A DNA stretch of 17,296 bases from an uncultured Clostridia bacterium. GTDB taxonomy: Bacteria; Bacillota; Clostridia; Christensenellales; Maliibacteriaceae. The notes beneath the pieces are model-generated. The model was not told where the DNA came from. It ran no database searches and was given only the letters and a program-made list of their open reading frames with translations. Where the stretch lies: the NCBI GenBank assembly GCA_934613185.1, contig CAKTSO010000022.1, forward strand, positions 1 to 17,296, given 5' to 3'. The first letter of the stretch is position 1, and each line of letters opens with the position of its first letter. Below, piece after piece: positions 1 to 7,203 of the stretch. A program made the position numbers and the translations under genes.

Positions 1-1354
1 TGCCGCGGGTATCCTTGATGGAGATGCGCTTGCCGGTGCCGTTCCAGCCGGTGTTGACCAGATAGGCCTTCGCGCCGGACATCTCCATCTTACGGACGAG
101 CTCCTCGGCATACTTGGTGGGATGCAGTTCGAGGAACGCCTGGCCGAAGCACGCGGAGAAGGTGGGGGTCGGCTCGGTGATGCCGCGCTCGGTGCCCGCC
201 AGCTTCGCGGTGAAGCCGGACAGGAAGTAGTACTTCGCCTGCTCGGGCGTCAGGATCGAAACGGGGGGCAGAACGCCGAACGCATCCGCGGAAAGGAAGA
301 TGACGTTCTTGGCAGCGGGCGCCGCGGAGATCGGACGCACGATGTTCTCAATATGATCGATCGGGTAGGACACGCGGGTGTTCTCCGTCACGCTCTTGTC
401 GGCAAAGTCGATCTTGCCGTTGTCATCGACGGTGACGTTCTCAAGGAGCGCGTCGCGACGGATGGCATTGTAAATATCGGGTTCGGACTCCTTGTCAAGG
501 TTGATGACCTTGGCGTAGCAGCCGCCTTCAAAGTTGAAGACGCCCTCATCGTCCCAGCCGTGCTCGTCGTCGCCGATCAGAAGGCGCTTGGGATCGGTGG
601 AAAGGGTGGTCTTGCCGGTGCCGGACAGGCCGAAGAACAGCGCGGTGTTTTTGCCGTCCATGTCGGTGTTGGCGGAGCAGTGCATCGCGGCGATGCCCTT
701 CAAAGGCAGATAGTAGTTCATCATGGAGAACATGCCCTTTTTCATCTCGCCGCCGTACCAGGTGTTGATGATGACCTGCTCGCGGGAGGTGATGTTGAAC
801 ACGACCGCCGTCTCGGAGTTCAGGCCGAGCTCTTTGTAGTTCTCGACCTTCGCCTTGGAGGCGTTGTAAACGACGAAGTCGGGCTCGAAGTTCTCAAGCT
901 CCTCGGCGGTGGGCGTGATGAACATGTTCTTCACGAAATGCGCCTGCCACGCGACCTCGACGATGAAGCGGATGGCCATGCGGGTATCGTGGTTCGCGCC
1001 GCAGAACGCGTCGACGACGTAGAGTTTTTTATCGGACAGCTCGCGGACCGCAAGATCACGGACAGCCTGCCACGCCTCGGGGGACGCGGGATGGTTGTCG
1101 TTCTTGAACTCCTCGGAGGTCCACCAGACGGTGTCCTTGGAGTTTTCGTCCATGACGATGAACTTGTCCTTGGGCGAACGGCCGGTGTAGATGCCGGTCA
1201 TGACGTTGACGGCGCCCAGTTCGGTCAGCTGACCTTTTTCGTAACCCTCGAGCGCGGGGTTGGTCTCGTCCTCGAAGAGCTGTTCGTAGGACGGGTTGTA
1301 AACGATTTCGGGAGTCCCGGTGATGCCGTATTTGGTCAGATCCAGCTTAGCCAT
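1..1354 (-). CDS. pckA: Phosphoenolpyruvate carboxykinase (ATP), 3' end cut off by window
   Basis: Interconverts oxaloacetate plus ATP and phosphoenolpyruvate plus CO2 plus ADP in the cytosol; in fermentative bacteria it can run in either direction. Reading the minus strand from an ATG at 1354 gives 451 complete codons (MAKLDLTKYG...), so about 80-90 residues are missing compared with the usual length of about 535. Visible motifs are TGRSPKDKF (residues 57-65, substrate loop), the Walker A/kinase-1a loop GLSGTGKT (242-249), the kinase-2/metal motif DDEHGW (262-267), and NTGWNGTGK near the window edge. These identify the ATP-dependent family rather than the GTP type. An AGAGG ribosome site lies 9 nt before the ATG. 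A sigma-A promoter is present upstream, so it is probably transcribed separately from rsmA. No frameshift is seen. Confidence 0.96.
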   Translation of the reverse strand, partial: MAKLDLTKYGITGTPEIVYNPSYEQLFEDETNPALEGYEKGQLTELGAVNVMTGIYTGRSPKDKFIVMDENSKDTVWWTSEEFKNDNHPASPEAWQAVRDLAVRELSDKKLYVVDAFCGANHDTRMAIRFIVEVAWQAHFVKNMFITPTAEELENFEPDFVVYNASKAKVENYKELGLNSETAVVFNITSREQVIINTWYGGEMKKGMFSMMNYYLPLKGIAAMHCSANTDMDGKNTALFFGLSGTGKTTLSTDPKRLLIGDDEHGWDDEGVFNFEGGCYAKVINLDKESEPDIYNAIRRDALLENVTVDDNGKIDFADKSVTENTRVSYPIDHIENIVRPISAAPAAKNVIFLSADAFGVLPPVSILTPEQAKYYFLSGFTAKLAGTERGITEPTPTFSACFGQAFLELHPTKYAEELVRKMEMSGAKAYLVNTGWNGTGKRISIKDTRG

Positions 1355-1440
1355 AATTAGCAACCTCTTTCTTTCTAAAAATTGAACCCCTCCGCGCATC
1401 GCCTGCACGGCAGACGGGGTACGCTTTTTCCTGCCCTATC

Positions 1441-1469
1441 ATCTTACACTGTCGGCGCTTTAAAATCAA
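1441..1469 (-). promoter_or_regulatory. Sigma-A promoter for pckA
   Basis: On the minus strand TTGATT (1464-1469) and TAAGAT (1441-1446) are separated by 17 nt. Transcription would start near 1434, giving an 80-nt leader before pckA. That leader can fold with ACCCC/GGGGT arms enclosing a small CTGC-CGT-GCAG hairpin; no known riboswitch was recognised in it. Confidence 0.6.
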
Positions 1470-1504
1470 GACGCCGTGCGCATAAAACTCGCCTAAATAT
1501 ACGT

Positions 1505-2395
1505 TTATTTTGCAAGTTTTGTTTCCGTTTGTGCAAAAATCGTCTCCGCAAGGCGTTCAATTCGAAAAATATCGAGCGTCTCTGCACGAACGGACGGTTC
1601 AATTTCACATTGTTCCAAACAGGACAGCACGACTCCGGTTTCGAATCCCGCCGCGCACAGATTGTTTCGGATCGTCTTTCGCCGCATGGCGATCGCCGCG
1701 CGCGCCACGCGCCACAAAAATGCTTCGCCGCATGCGGGTTCGGGTCGCGGCGTGCGAAAATCGCAGCGGATCACGGCGCTCGTCACGCCCGGCCGCGGGA
1801 AAAACGCCTCGGGCGGCACGTCGTAGAGAATGCGCGCGTCGCAGTAATACCGGCACATCATCGCCGTCACGCCGTATTGTTTCTGCCCAGGCTGCGCCGT
1901 GATCCGCTGCGCCGCCTCCTTTTGCACAAGCGCCGTAATCCCGGCAAGCGGCAGGCGCGACAAAAACAGCTTCTGCATCGCGTCGGTCGTGATGCAATAC
2001 GGCAAGTTGGACACCATGCGCACCGATGTTTCTCCATCAAACAGCGCGCAGAGTTCTTCGTCCTTCATCTTTAAAAAGTCGCGATGGACGATCGTCACGT
2101 TGTCCGCCTCGGCCAGCGTTTTTTCAAGCGGCGAAAGAAGGTCGCCGTCCAGCTCCACGCAGACGACGCGGCGCGCGCGCACGCTCAAGCGCTGCGTCAG
2201 TGCGCCGAGGCCCGGACCGATCTCCAAAACCGCTTCTTCCGGCGTAATTTGTGCGGCGTTCGCCATTTTTTCAAGCAGACCCGCGTCGCTGAAAAAATTC
2301 TGCCCCGCGCTTTTTTTCGGCTGCAGATGATGATCGTGCAAAAGCGCCGCGATCACGGCGGGATGCGCCGCGTCGTGCGCAAATTCTCGCATCAT
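1505..2395 (-). CDS. rsmA: 16S rRNA (adenine1518-N6/adenine1519-N6) dimethyltransferase RsmA (KsgA)
   Basis: Uses S-adenosylmethionine to dimethylate two adjacent adenines in the last helix of 16S rRNA during late 30S assembly. The 296-residue product (B. subtilis about 292) shows the family signature SAGQNFFSD near residue 30, the SAM-binding motif VLEIGPGLGALTQRL, the catalytic motif NLPYCI (family NLPYYI) and FFPRPGVTSAVI. The frame is open 19 codons further upstream, but the start at 2395 is preferred because AGGAAAG sits about 10 nt before it and the family starts just before this point; MM at the start means the next ATG is also possible. It follows the yabE-like gene as in the Gram-positive yabE-rnmV-ksgA cluster, but rnmV (RNase M5) is absent. 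I found no clear promoter of its own and no clear terminator before the pckA promoter. Confidence 0.96.
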   Translation of the reverse strand: MMREFAHDAAHPAVIAALLHDHHLQPKKSAGQNFFSDAGLLEKMANAAQITPEEAVLEIGPGLGALTQRLSVRARRVVCVELDGDLLSPLEKTLAEADNVTIVHRDFLKMKDEELCALFDGETSVRMVSNLPYCITTDAMQKLFLSRLPLAGITALVQKEAAQRITAQPGQKQYGVTAMMCRYYCDARILYDVPPEAFFPRPGVTSAVIRCDFRTPRPEPACGEAFLWRVARAAIAMRRKTIRNNLCAAGFETGVVLSCLEQCEIEPSVRAETLDIFRIERLAETIFAQTETKLAK

Positions 2396-2509
2396 AAACT
2401 GTTTCTTTCCTTTCTTTATGAGAACCCTGTATGGGAACCCCGTCACCCGCAATAGGATAAATCCTGTCGATCCGCGTTTATAATCGGCGTTTTCTGAGGG
2501 TAGAAACGC

Positions 2510-2565
2510 AAAAAGCGCCCGCCCCGCGTCGATCTTATCACGACCGACGCATTCGGGGCAAGCGC
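2510..2565 (-). terminator. Rho-independent terminator after the G5/3D gene
   Basis: In minus-strand RNA, GCGCUUGCCCCG (from 2565) pairs with CGGGGCGGGCGC (to 2515) through 12 pairs, two of them G-U. An inner CGTCG/CGACG stem lies in the loop, and UUUUU follows (2510-2514). The wobble pairs form only in minus-strand RNA, which fits termination of the gene ending at 2578. Confidence 0.8.
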
Positions 2566-2577
2566 CACACAGTTCAT

Positions 2578-3792
2578 TCAGTTCAGAATATAGATCGTCA
2601 CGCTGCGGCGGCCCCAGCGGATCGCCTGCGCATACGAATCGAAGAACAGATCGATGCGCGTTCCCTTGATCGCGCCGCCCGTGTCGCGCGCCACGCCGTA
2701 GCCGTAGCCGGGGATGTACATGCGCGTGCCAAGCGGGATCACGCTCGGGTCGACGGCGATCGTCCCGTAGGCGGGAACCGTGCCGGTCGCGGTGTTATGA
2801 CCCGTATGGGTGTAGCCCGTCGCCGTGCCGCTGTACACCGCGCGGTAGGAAAGCTGCGTTCCGTCGTTCAAGCTCAAAACGCCCTCGCCCGCGCTGGCGA
2901 CCGCCGCGACGGCACGCTGTTTCGTGCCCTGAAGCACGACCTGCGTCACAGGCTCGCGCGTCACTTCTTCGGAATTGGTCACGCGTGCTTCTTCCACGCC
3001 GTTTCGATAGACGATTGTCTGGTTGACGATCTTCTCGCCCTCCTGCCCCGCGACGGAGACCTTCTGCGTGCCGCTGTAGAGGGAATCGGTCTGCTGCACC
3101 TGCGTTTCAAATGCAATCGCTTCCGTATAGGAAACTTCCTCGTGCGTGATGCGGTCGATCTGAACGCTGAGATTCGCCGAAATCTCCGTGTCCGTCTCGG
3201 GAAAAACCTCATCGAATTCGTTCAGCGTATAGCCGTTGTCCTTCAAAAGGTCGGCCACGGTGCCGCCCACCGCGTAGCACGTCACGGCTTCCCCGTCGCC
3301 GTCGCGCACGTCGATCGCAATTGCACGTTCGATGACGATGCTTGCATTGCGCCGCACGTTTTTGTCAAGCGAAGGCGTCACGCGATCGTGCGCACCGACG
3401 CGCACGCCGTTTTCCTGCAAAATTTCGCGAACGGTCGCGTTGAAGGAATCGACCTGAACACTGACGCCGTCGTGTTCGAGCGTGATCGTATGGACCGCGC
3501 CGGACGTGCCGCAGAACAGAACGACCGCGACAGCCAGAACAACGAGCGACGCCAAAATCGGGACAAAGAGAAAGTGCCGCTTCGCGCTTGCCACGAGCGA
3601 AGAAAAAAGGCTCTCCTCGCCGCCGCGGCCGAGCACGCGCGCCCGCACGGCGATCCATTCGCGATGCAGCTGCGCGTTGCGCCGCCGGCGTCTGATCGAT
3701 CGTGAACAGATCGCATGTGCGCCGCCCCGCCGTTTGGAGCGATGCGCCGCCGCGCCCGCACGATACGCCGTCGTATCCAGCGCCCGATTCAT
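2578..3792 (-). CDS. yabE: Membrane-anchored YabE-like protein with DUF348, G5 and 3D domains
   Basis: Likely cell-wall-acting protein related to B. subtilis YabE and to resuscitation-promoting factors. The 404-residue product has an arginine-rich cytoplasmic segment (about 1-72, including RSIRRRRR at 31-38), one membrane helix (about 73-95), two DUF348 ubiquitin-like repeats (about 103-144 and 158-205), a G5 domain (about 213-289) and a C-terminal 3D domain (320-402). The three aspartates that name the 3D domain are visible at D348, D370 and D381. 3D domains resemble the lytic transglycosylase MltA fold, so muralytic activity is plausible but not shown by the sequence. I start at 3792 (MNRAL) because AAAGGGG lies 7 nt before it; the ATG two codons earlier is almost on top of that site. 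It is divergent from the PBP gene and precedes rsmA. Confidence 0.9.
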   Translation of the reverse strand: MNRALDTTAYRAGAAAHRSKRRGGAHAICSRSIRRRRRNAQLHREWIAVRARVLGRGGEESLFSSLVASAKRHFLFVPILASLVVLAVAVVLFCGTSGAVHTITLEHDGVSVQVDSFNATVREILQENGVRVGAHDRVTPSLDKNVRRNASIVIERAIAIDVRDGDGEAVTCYAVGGTVADLLKDNGYTLNEFDEVFPETDTEISANLSVQIDRITHEEVSYTEAIAFETQVQQTDSLYSGTQKVSVAGQEGEKIVNQTIVYRNGVEEARVTNSEEVTREPVTQVVLQGTKQRAVAAVASAGEGVLSLNDGTQLSYRAVYSGTATGYTHTGHNTATGTVPAYGTIAVDPSVIPLGTRMYIPGYGYGVARDTGGAIKGTRIDLFFDSYAQAIRWGRRSVTIYILN

Positions 3793-3895
3793 CGGCATTC
3801 CCCTTTCTGATTCGTGTGTGATCGTTAAAAACACATCGCCCGCTTTCGCGCTCTTTTGCGCCCGAAATCGACCGATCCGTCTGTCAACGGTTTAC

Positions 3896-3925
3896 ATTGT
3901 AACAAAAATGACACGTCTTTGTCAA
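3896..3925 (-). promoter_or_regulatory. Sigma-A promoter for the yabE-like gene
   Basis: On the minus strand a perfect TTGACA (3920-3925) and TACAAT (3896-3901) are separated by 18 nt. The leader to the ATG at 3792 would be about 97 nt. A TGTAAACC motif (3889-3896) begins within the -10 element and extends downstream, where a repressor could block initiation. Confidence 0.75.
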
Positions 3926-4037
3926 ATCCATCCGTGGGACACCGTTCGACCCGATCCGCCCGGAGCAATTCGGCTTTCCCCGAAATACGACCGCAAATCG
4001 CGCGAATCGTCCCGTTTTCTCCTGTTTTTGCGTCAAC

Positions 4038-4066
4038 TTTACACCTGCGGCAAAGAAAGCTATAAT
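4038..4066 (+). promoter_or_regulatory. Sigma-A promoter for the PBP gene
   Basis: TTTACA (4038-4043), a 17-nt spacer and a perfect TATAAT (4061-4066). Transcription would start near 4073, giving a leader of about 90 nt that contains the 10-bp inverted repeat at 4098-4127. Confidence 0.8.
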
Positions 4067-4097
4067 GAGACAACACGCTGCAAATTCGGCGTTTTCC

Positions 4098-4127
4098 ATT
4101 GTAAACCCCGCAAATCCGGTTTACAAT
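4098..4127. repeat. 10-bp perfect inverted repeat in the PBP leader (candidate operator or hairpin)
   Basis: ATTGTAAACC (4098-4107) and GGTTTACAAT (4118-4127) are exact inverted copies with a 10-bp spacer, so their centres are 20 bp apart, about two helical turns. The core TGTAAACC recurs at the divergent yabE-like promoter. It lies about 25 bp downstream of the predicted start site and could act as a DNA operator or as an RNA hairpin. Confidence 0.65.
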
Positions 4128-4161
4128 TGCCGTTTGCCGATAAGGAGGCCTTCCTATTGAT

Positions 4162-6360
4162 ATGACAGACTCGAACACCGCTATGAACAGGCGCCTTTCC
4201 ATTCTTCTCGCATTCGCGCTTGTTTTTTCTCTCGTTCTGTCCGGCTGCGCGAACATGGTCGATTTTGACTCCACGCAGGTGTTTGCCGAATGGAGCAGCA
4301 TGGAAAGCGGCGCGCTTTCCCGTCTTTTGATCGAGACGGATAAGGACGGCAATGTCGTCGATTCGGCAGAAACCGTCGCGCGCATCGTCAAGATCATGGA
4401 CGCCCTCGGCGTCGAAGACGTGACCATCGAAGCGGGGGACACCAACATTACGTCAAGCGCGGCGTTCACGTCGATCGTCGCGCAGGAAGTGACGATCACC
4501 TACACCTCTTCGCTTTTCGATCCGTTTTCGTTCGAGGCCTGCGCAAATTTCACGCGCGTGGACGAAGACTGGCGTCTGATCTGGGATTGGAATCTGCTCT
4601 TCCCGCAGATGCAGAAAACCGATAGCGTCAATTTCACGGCGCTGACCGCATCGCGCGGCGAGATCTTCACGAGCGACCGCGTCCGCGCGGCGGGCAACAC
4701 CTATGCGCCGACGCTCTACGTCCGTCCCGAGGCGATCGAGGACAAAAACGCGACGGCGAATGCGCTGAGCGATATCTGCGGCGTCTCCGCGGACGAAATT
4801 CTCTCCGCAATGACGTCCGAAAAGGCCGAACGCGACGGCGTCGCGATCATCCGCACCTATTCCCCCGCGCAGGACATTTCCGGCGTCCGCGCGGCGATCG
4901 CGCAGATGCCCGGCGTCGGGATCGACGAAAGCTACATGTCGCCCATGCGCATCTATCCGCTCGGCGACGAGGCGTGTCTTTTGTCCAATCTCGTCGGCTA
5001 CGTCGGCGCGATCCCAGAGGAAAAGCTCTCCGAATACGAACAAAACGGCTACAGCGCCTACGACACCGTCGGCCTGACGGGGCTGGAGGCCGCCTATGAA
5101 TCGACGCTGCGCGGCAAAAGCGGCTACGTCTTAAGTCTTGTCGACGAAAGCGGAAACACACGCGTCACCCTTGCGCGGCGCGACGCGCAAAACGGCGCAG
5201 ATCTGACGCTGACGATCGATTCGCAGATGCAGCTTGCCGCCGAACGGGCGCTGCGCGAAAAGCTCGCAAGCGGCCAAAGCGGCTCGATGATCAGCATCGA
5301 TCCGACGACGGGCGCAGTCCTGACGATGGCCAGCGCGCCGACGTACGACAACAACTTCTTCACGCTCCCCGCCGCCGACGAGGCGAGCTATCAGGCGCAG
5401 TGGGACGCGATCAACAACGAAGACAGCGGGCACCCGCTTTTGTTCCGTTGTATTCAGGGTTTATACACCCCCGGCTCCACGGCCAAGACGCTGACCGCCG
5501 CCGCCGCGCTCGAAACCGAAACGCTTTCGGCCTCCGACGTGTTCCCCGGCGCGATCTCGAACAACACATGGACGCCGCAGCGCAGCGACTGGTACTATCC
5601 CGGCATCGTCCGCCACTCATCCTATTCCGGCCCCGTCAACATGACGAACGCTCTGATGTATTCGGACAACATCTATTTCGCCTATGCCGCCATGCAGCTC
5701 GGCGCGGAAAAATACGTCGACGAAATGACGAAATTCGGTTTCTTCGACAAAGTTCCTTTTGAACTCAACGTCTACAACACACAGATTTCCTCTTCCGATG
5801 ACCGCACAAAGGTCGAAAACATCAAGTTTCTTGCCGACCTGGGCTACGGACAAGGGGAAATGCTCAGCACGCCGATGCAGATGGCCGTGATCTACAGTGC
5901 GCTCGCCAACAACGGCACAATCATGCAGCCGTACGTCGTGGCGCACATCGACCGAACGCAAAACGGCGAAAACGTCCGCGTATCGACGACCGAACCGACC
6001 GTCTGGAAGGAAAACGTCTTCTCCGCCGCCGCAATCTCGACCATCGTACCGATGCTGCGCGGCGTCGTGCAAAGCGGCACGGCGACGAGCCTCGACATCT
6101 CCGGACTCGGCATCGCCGGCAAGACCGGCACGGCGGAGACGGGCGTCAACCGACAGCATTCGTGGTTCATCGGCTTCACGACCGAGGGAGACGATCCGCG
6201 GCTTGCCTGTGTCACGCTCGACGTTCGCTCCCGTCAGGGCGGCGCGGTGCAGCCACTTGCCAAAGTCCTGTTCACCGCTCAGCGAAGCATGACATCCACC
6301 GACGATCAAACAGCCGCGAAAAACAGCACGATCACGCCCGGCGGCGACGACGTGCAGTAA
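4162..6360 (+). CDS. Lipoprotein class B penicillin-binding protein, PBP2a/MecA-type architecture
   Basis: A DD-transpeptidase that cross-links peptidoglycan at the outer face of the membrane. The 732-residue product begins with a signal peptide and lipobox LSGC (lipid-modified Cys29). An NTF2-like MecA_N domain follows (about 36-150, ending DWRLIWDWNLLFPQM), then the PBP dimerisation domain starting at SRGEI (164-168; RG is the class B hallmark), and the transpeptidase domain with all three motifs: STAK (439-442, catalytic Ser439), SDN (501-503) and KTGT (654-657). The order and spacing match S. aureus MecA and B. subtilis PbpC. A full AAGGAGG (4142-4148) sits 13 nt before this ATG, unusually far; the next ATG (residue 8) has no ribosome site. 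It has its own promoter and ends at a hairpin shared with tatD. Domain similarity alone does not show beta-lactam resistance. Confidence 0.93.
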   Translation: MTDSNTAMNRRLSILLAFALVFSLVLSGCANMVDFDSTQVFAEWSSMESGALSRLLIETDKDGNVVDSAETVARIVKIMDALGVEDVTIEAGDTNITSSAAFTSIVAQEVTITYTSSLFDPFSFEACANFTRVDEDWRLIWDWNLLFPQMQKTDSVNFTALTASRGEIFTSDRVRAAGNTYAPTLYVRPEAIEDKNATANALSDICGVSADEILSAMTSEKAERDGVAIIRTYSPAQDISGVRAAIAQMPGVGIDESYMSPMRIYPLGDEACLLSNLVGYVGAIPEEKLSEYEQNGYSAYDTVGLTGLEAAYESTLRGKSGYVLSLVDESGNTRVTLARRDAQNGADLTLTIDSQMQLAAERALREKLASGQSGSMISIDPTTGAVLTMASAPTYDNNFFTLPAADEASYQAQWDAINNEDSGHPLLFRCIQGLYTPGSTAKTLTAAAALETETLSASDVFPGAISNNTWTPQRSDWYYPGIVRHSSYSGPVNMTNALMYSDNIYFAYAAMQLGAEKYVDEMTKFGFFDKVPFELNVYNTQISSSDDRTKVENIKFLADLGYGQGEMLSTPMQMAVIYSALANNGTIMQPYVVAHIDRTQNGENVRVSTTEPTVWKENVFSAAAISTIVPMLRGVVQSGTATSLDISGLGIAGKTGTAETGVNRQHSWFIGFTTEGDDPRLACVTLDVRSRQGGAVQPLAKVLFTAQRSMTSTDDQTAAKNSTITPGGDDVQ

Positions 6361-6381
6361 CAAAGCGCACTCCAGAATCAG

Positions 6382-6416
6382 AAAAGCTCCCGCGAATCGT
6401 TTTCGCAGGAGCTTTT
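6382..6416. terminator. Bidirectional terminator between convergent PBP and tatD genes
   Basis: AAAAGCTCC (6382-6390) pairs with GGAGCTTTT (6408-6416); after one C/A mismatch, GCGAA (6392-6396) pairs with TTCGC (6402-6406) around a 5-nt loop. Arms start with A runs and end with T runs on both strands, so it can serve the PBP gene ending at 6360 and tatD ending at 6430. Confidence 0.88.
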
Positions 6417-6429
6417 GTTTTGCTCTTTT

Positions 6430-7203
6430 TTACTCTTTGATGCCGAAGACGCGCTTTGCGTTTTGCATCGTCAGCGCCGCAAATTCGTCCTCTTCCATCT
6501 TCTTGCACGCGGCGGCGACGCGGCCGGTGTACTGCACGAAGTCCGGCTGATTGCGCTTGCCGCGCATCGGCACGGGCGCAAGATACGGGCAATCCGTCTC
6601 CACGAGCATGCGCTCCGCCGGGATCGTTTCGGCAACTGCGCGCAGCCGTTCGGCGTTGTTGAACGTCAGCGTCCCCGAAAAGGAGATGTACCAGCCGCGC
6701 TCGAGCAGTTCACGCGCCGTCTCGACGCTTCCGCCGAAACAGTGCATGATGCCGCCGGGGATCTCCCCCGCCGCGCGGATGATCGAAAGCGTATCCGCCG
6801 TCGCTTCGCGCATATGCACGACGATCGGAAGATCGAGTCGTTTTGCAAGCTCGATCTGGTGGGCGAAGACGCGCTTTTGCACGTCCCGCGGGGAAAAATC
6901 GTAATGATAGTCCAGTCCGATCTCGCCCAGCGCCACGACTTTTTCGTCTTTGCACTGACGGATCAAGTCTTCCTCGATCTCGTCCGTCCAATCCTCCGCC
7001 TCGTGCGGATGCACGCCGAGCGCCGCATACAGCCACGGCGCTTTTTTTGCCACGGGCAATGCGCATCGGGCGGGATCTTTGTCATATCCGACCACGACCA
7101 TCGCGCCGATGCCGAGGGACGGCAGCGTTTCGATCAGGCTTTCGCGATCCTCATCGAAGCGTTCGTCGTTCAAATGGCCGTGACTGTCAAACCACTTCGT
7201 CAT
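6430..7203 (-). CDS. tatD: TatD family metal-dependent hydrolase
   Basis: Cytoplasmic TIM-barrel hydrolase of the TatD/YcfH family; characterised members are metal-dependent DNases, and some act on D-aminoacyl-tRNA. The exact substrate cannot be told from sequence. At 257 residues it has normal length and the expected metal ligands: H8 and H10 in DSHGHL, E94 in LGEIGLDYH, H130 in IVVHMREA, H154 in MHCFGG and D204 in VETDCPYLAP. Its ATG shares four bases (ATGA) with the stop of metG, so translation is probably coupled and the two genes form an operon driven by the metG promoter. The metG-tatD pair is conserved in Gram-positive bacteria (metS-yabD in B. subtilis). Confidence 0.96.
   Translation of the reverse strand: MTKWFDSHGHLNDERFDEDRESLIETLPSLGIGAMVVVGYDKDPARCALPVAKKAPWLYAALGVHPHEAEDWTDEIEEDLIRQCKDEKVVALGEIGLDYHYDFSPRDVQKRVFAHQIELAKRLDLPIVVHMREATADTLSIIRAAGEIPGGIMHCFGGSVETARELLERGWYISFSGTLTFNNAERLRAVAETIPAERMLVETDCPYLAPVPMRGKRNQPDFVQYTGRVAAACKKMEEDEFAALTMQNAKRVFGIKE

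Larger units (their letters stand above)
3793..4161. other. Divergent intergenic region between yabE-like and PBP genes
   Basis: This 369-bp stretch holds no convincing gene. It contains a minus-strand sigma-A promoter, a plus-strand sigma-A promoter, and three copies of TGTAAACC (3889-3896 minus, 4100-4107 plus, 4118-4125 minus). Short frames that cross it lack ribosome sites and run into the neighbouring genes. Confidence 0.7.

Noticed and set aside
122..1360. A 412-codon open frame on the plus strand opposite pckA
   Set aside because: It is a G+C-driven shadow of pckA: no ribosome site, low-complexity composition and no family resemblance, while the minus strand reads a full PEP carboxykinase.
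2454..2465. Palindrome AGGATAAATCCT between the yabE-like gene and rsmA
   Set aside because: Arms of 5 bp in A+T-rich DNA are expected by chance, and it has no clear promoter placed around it.
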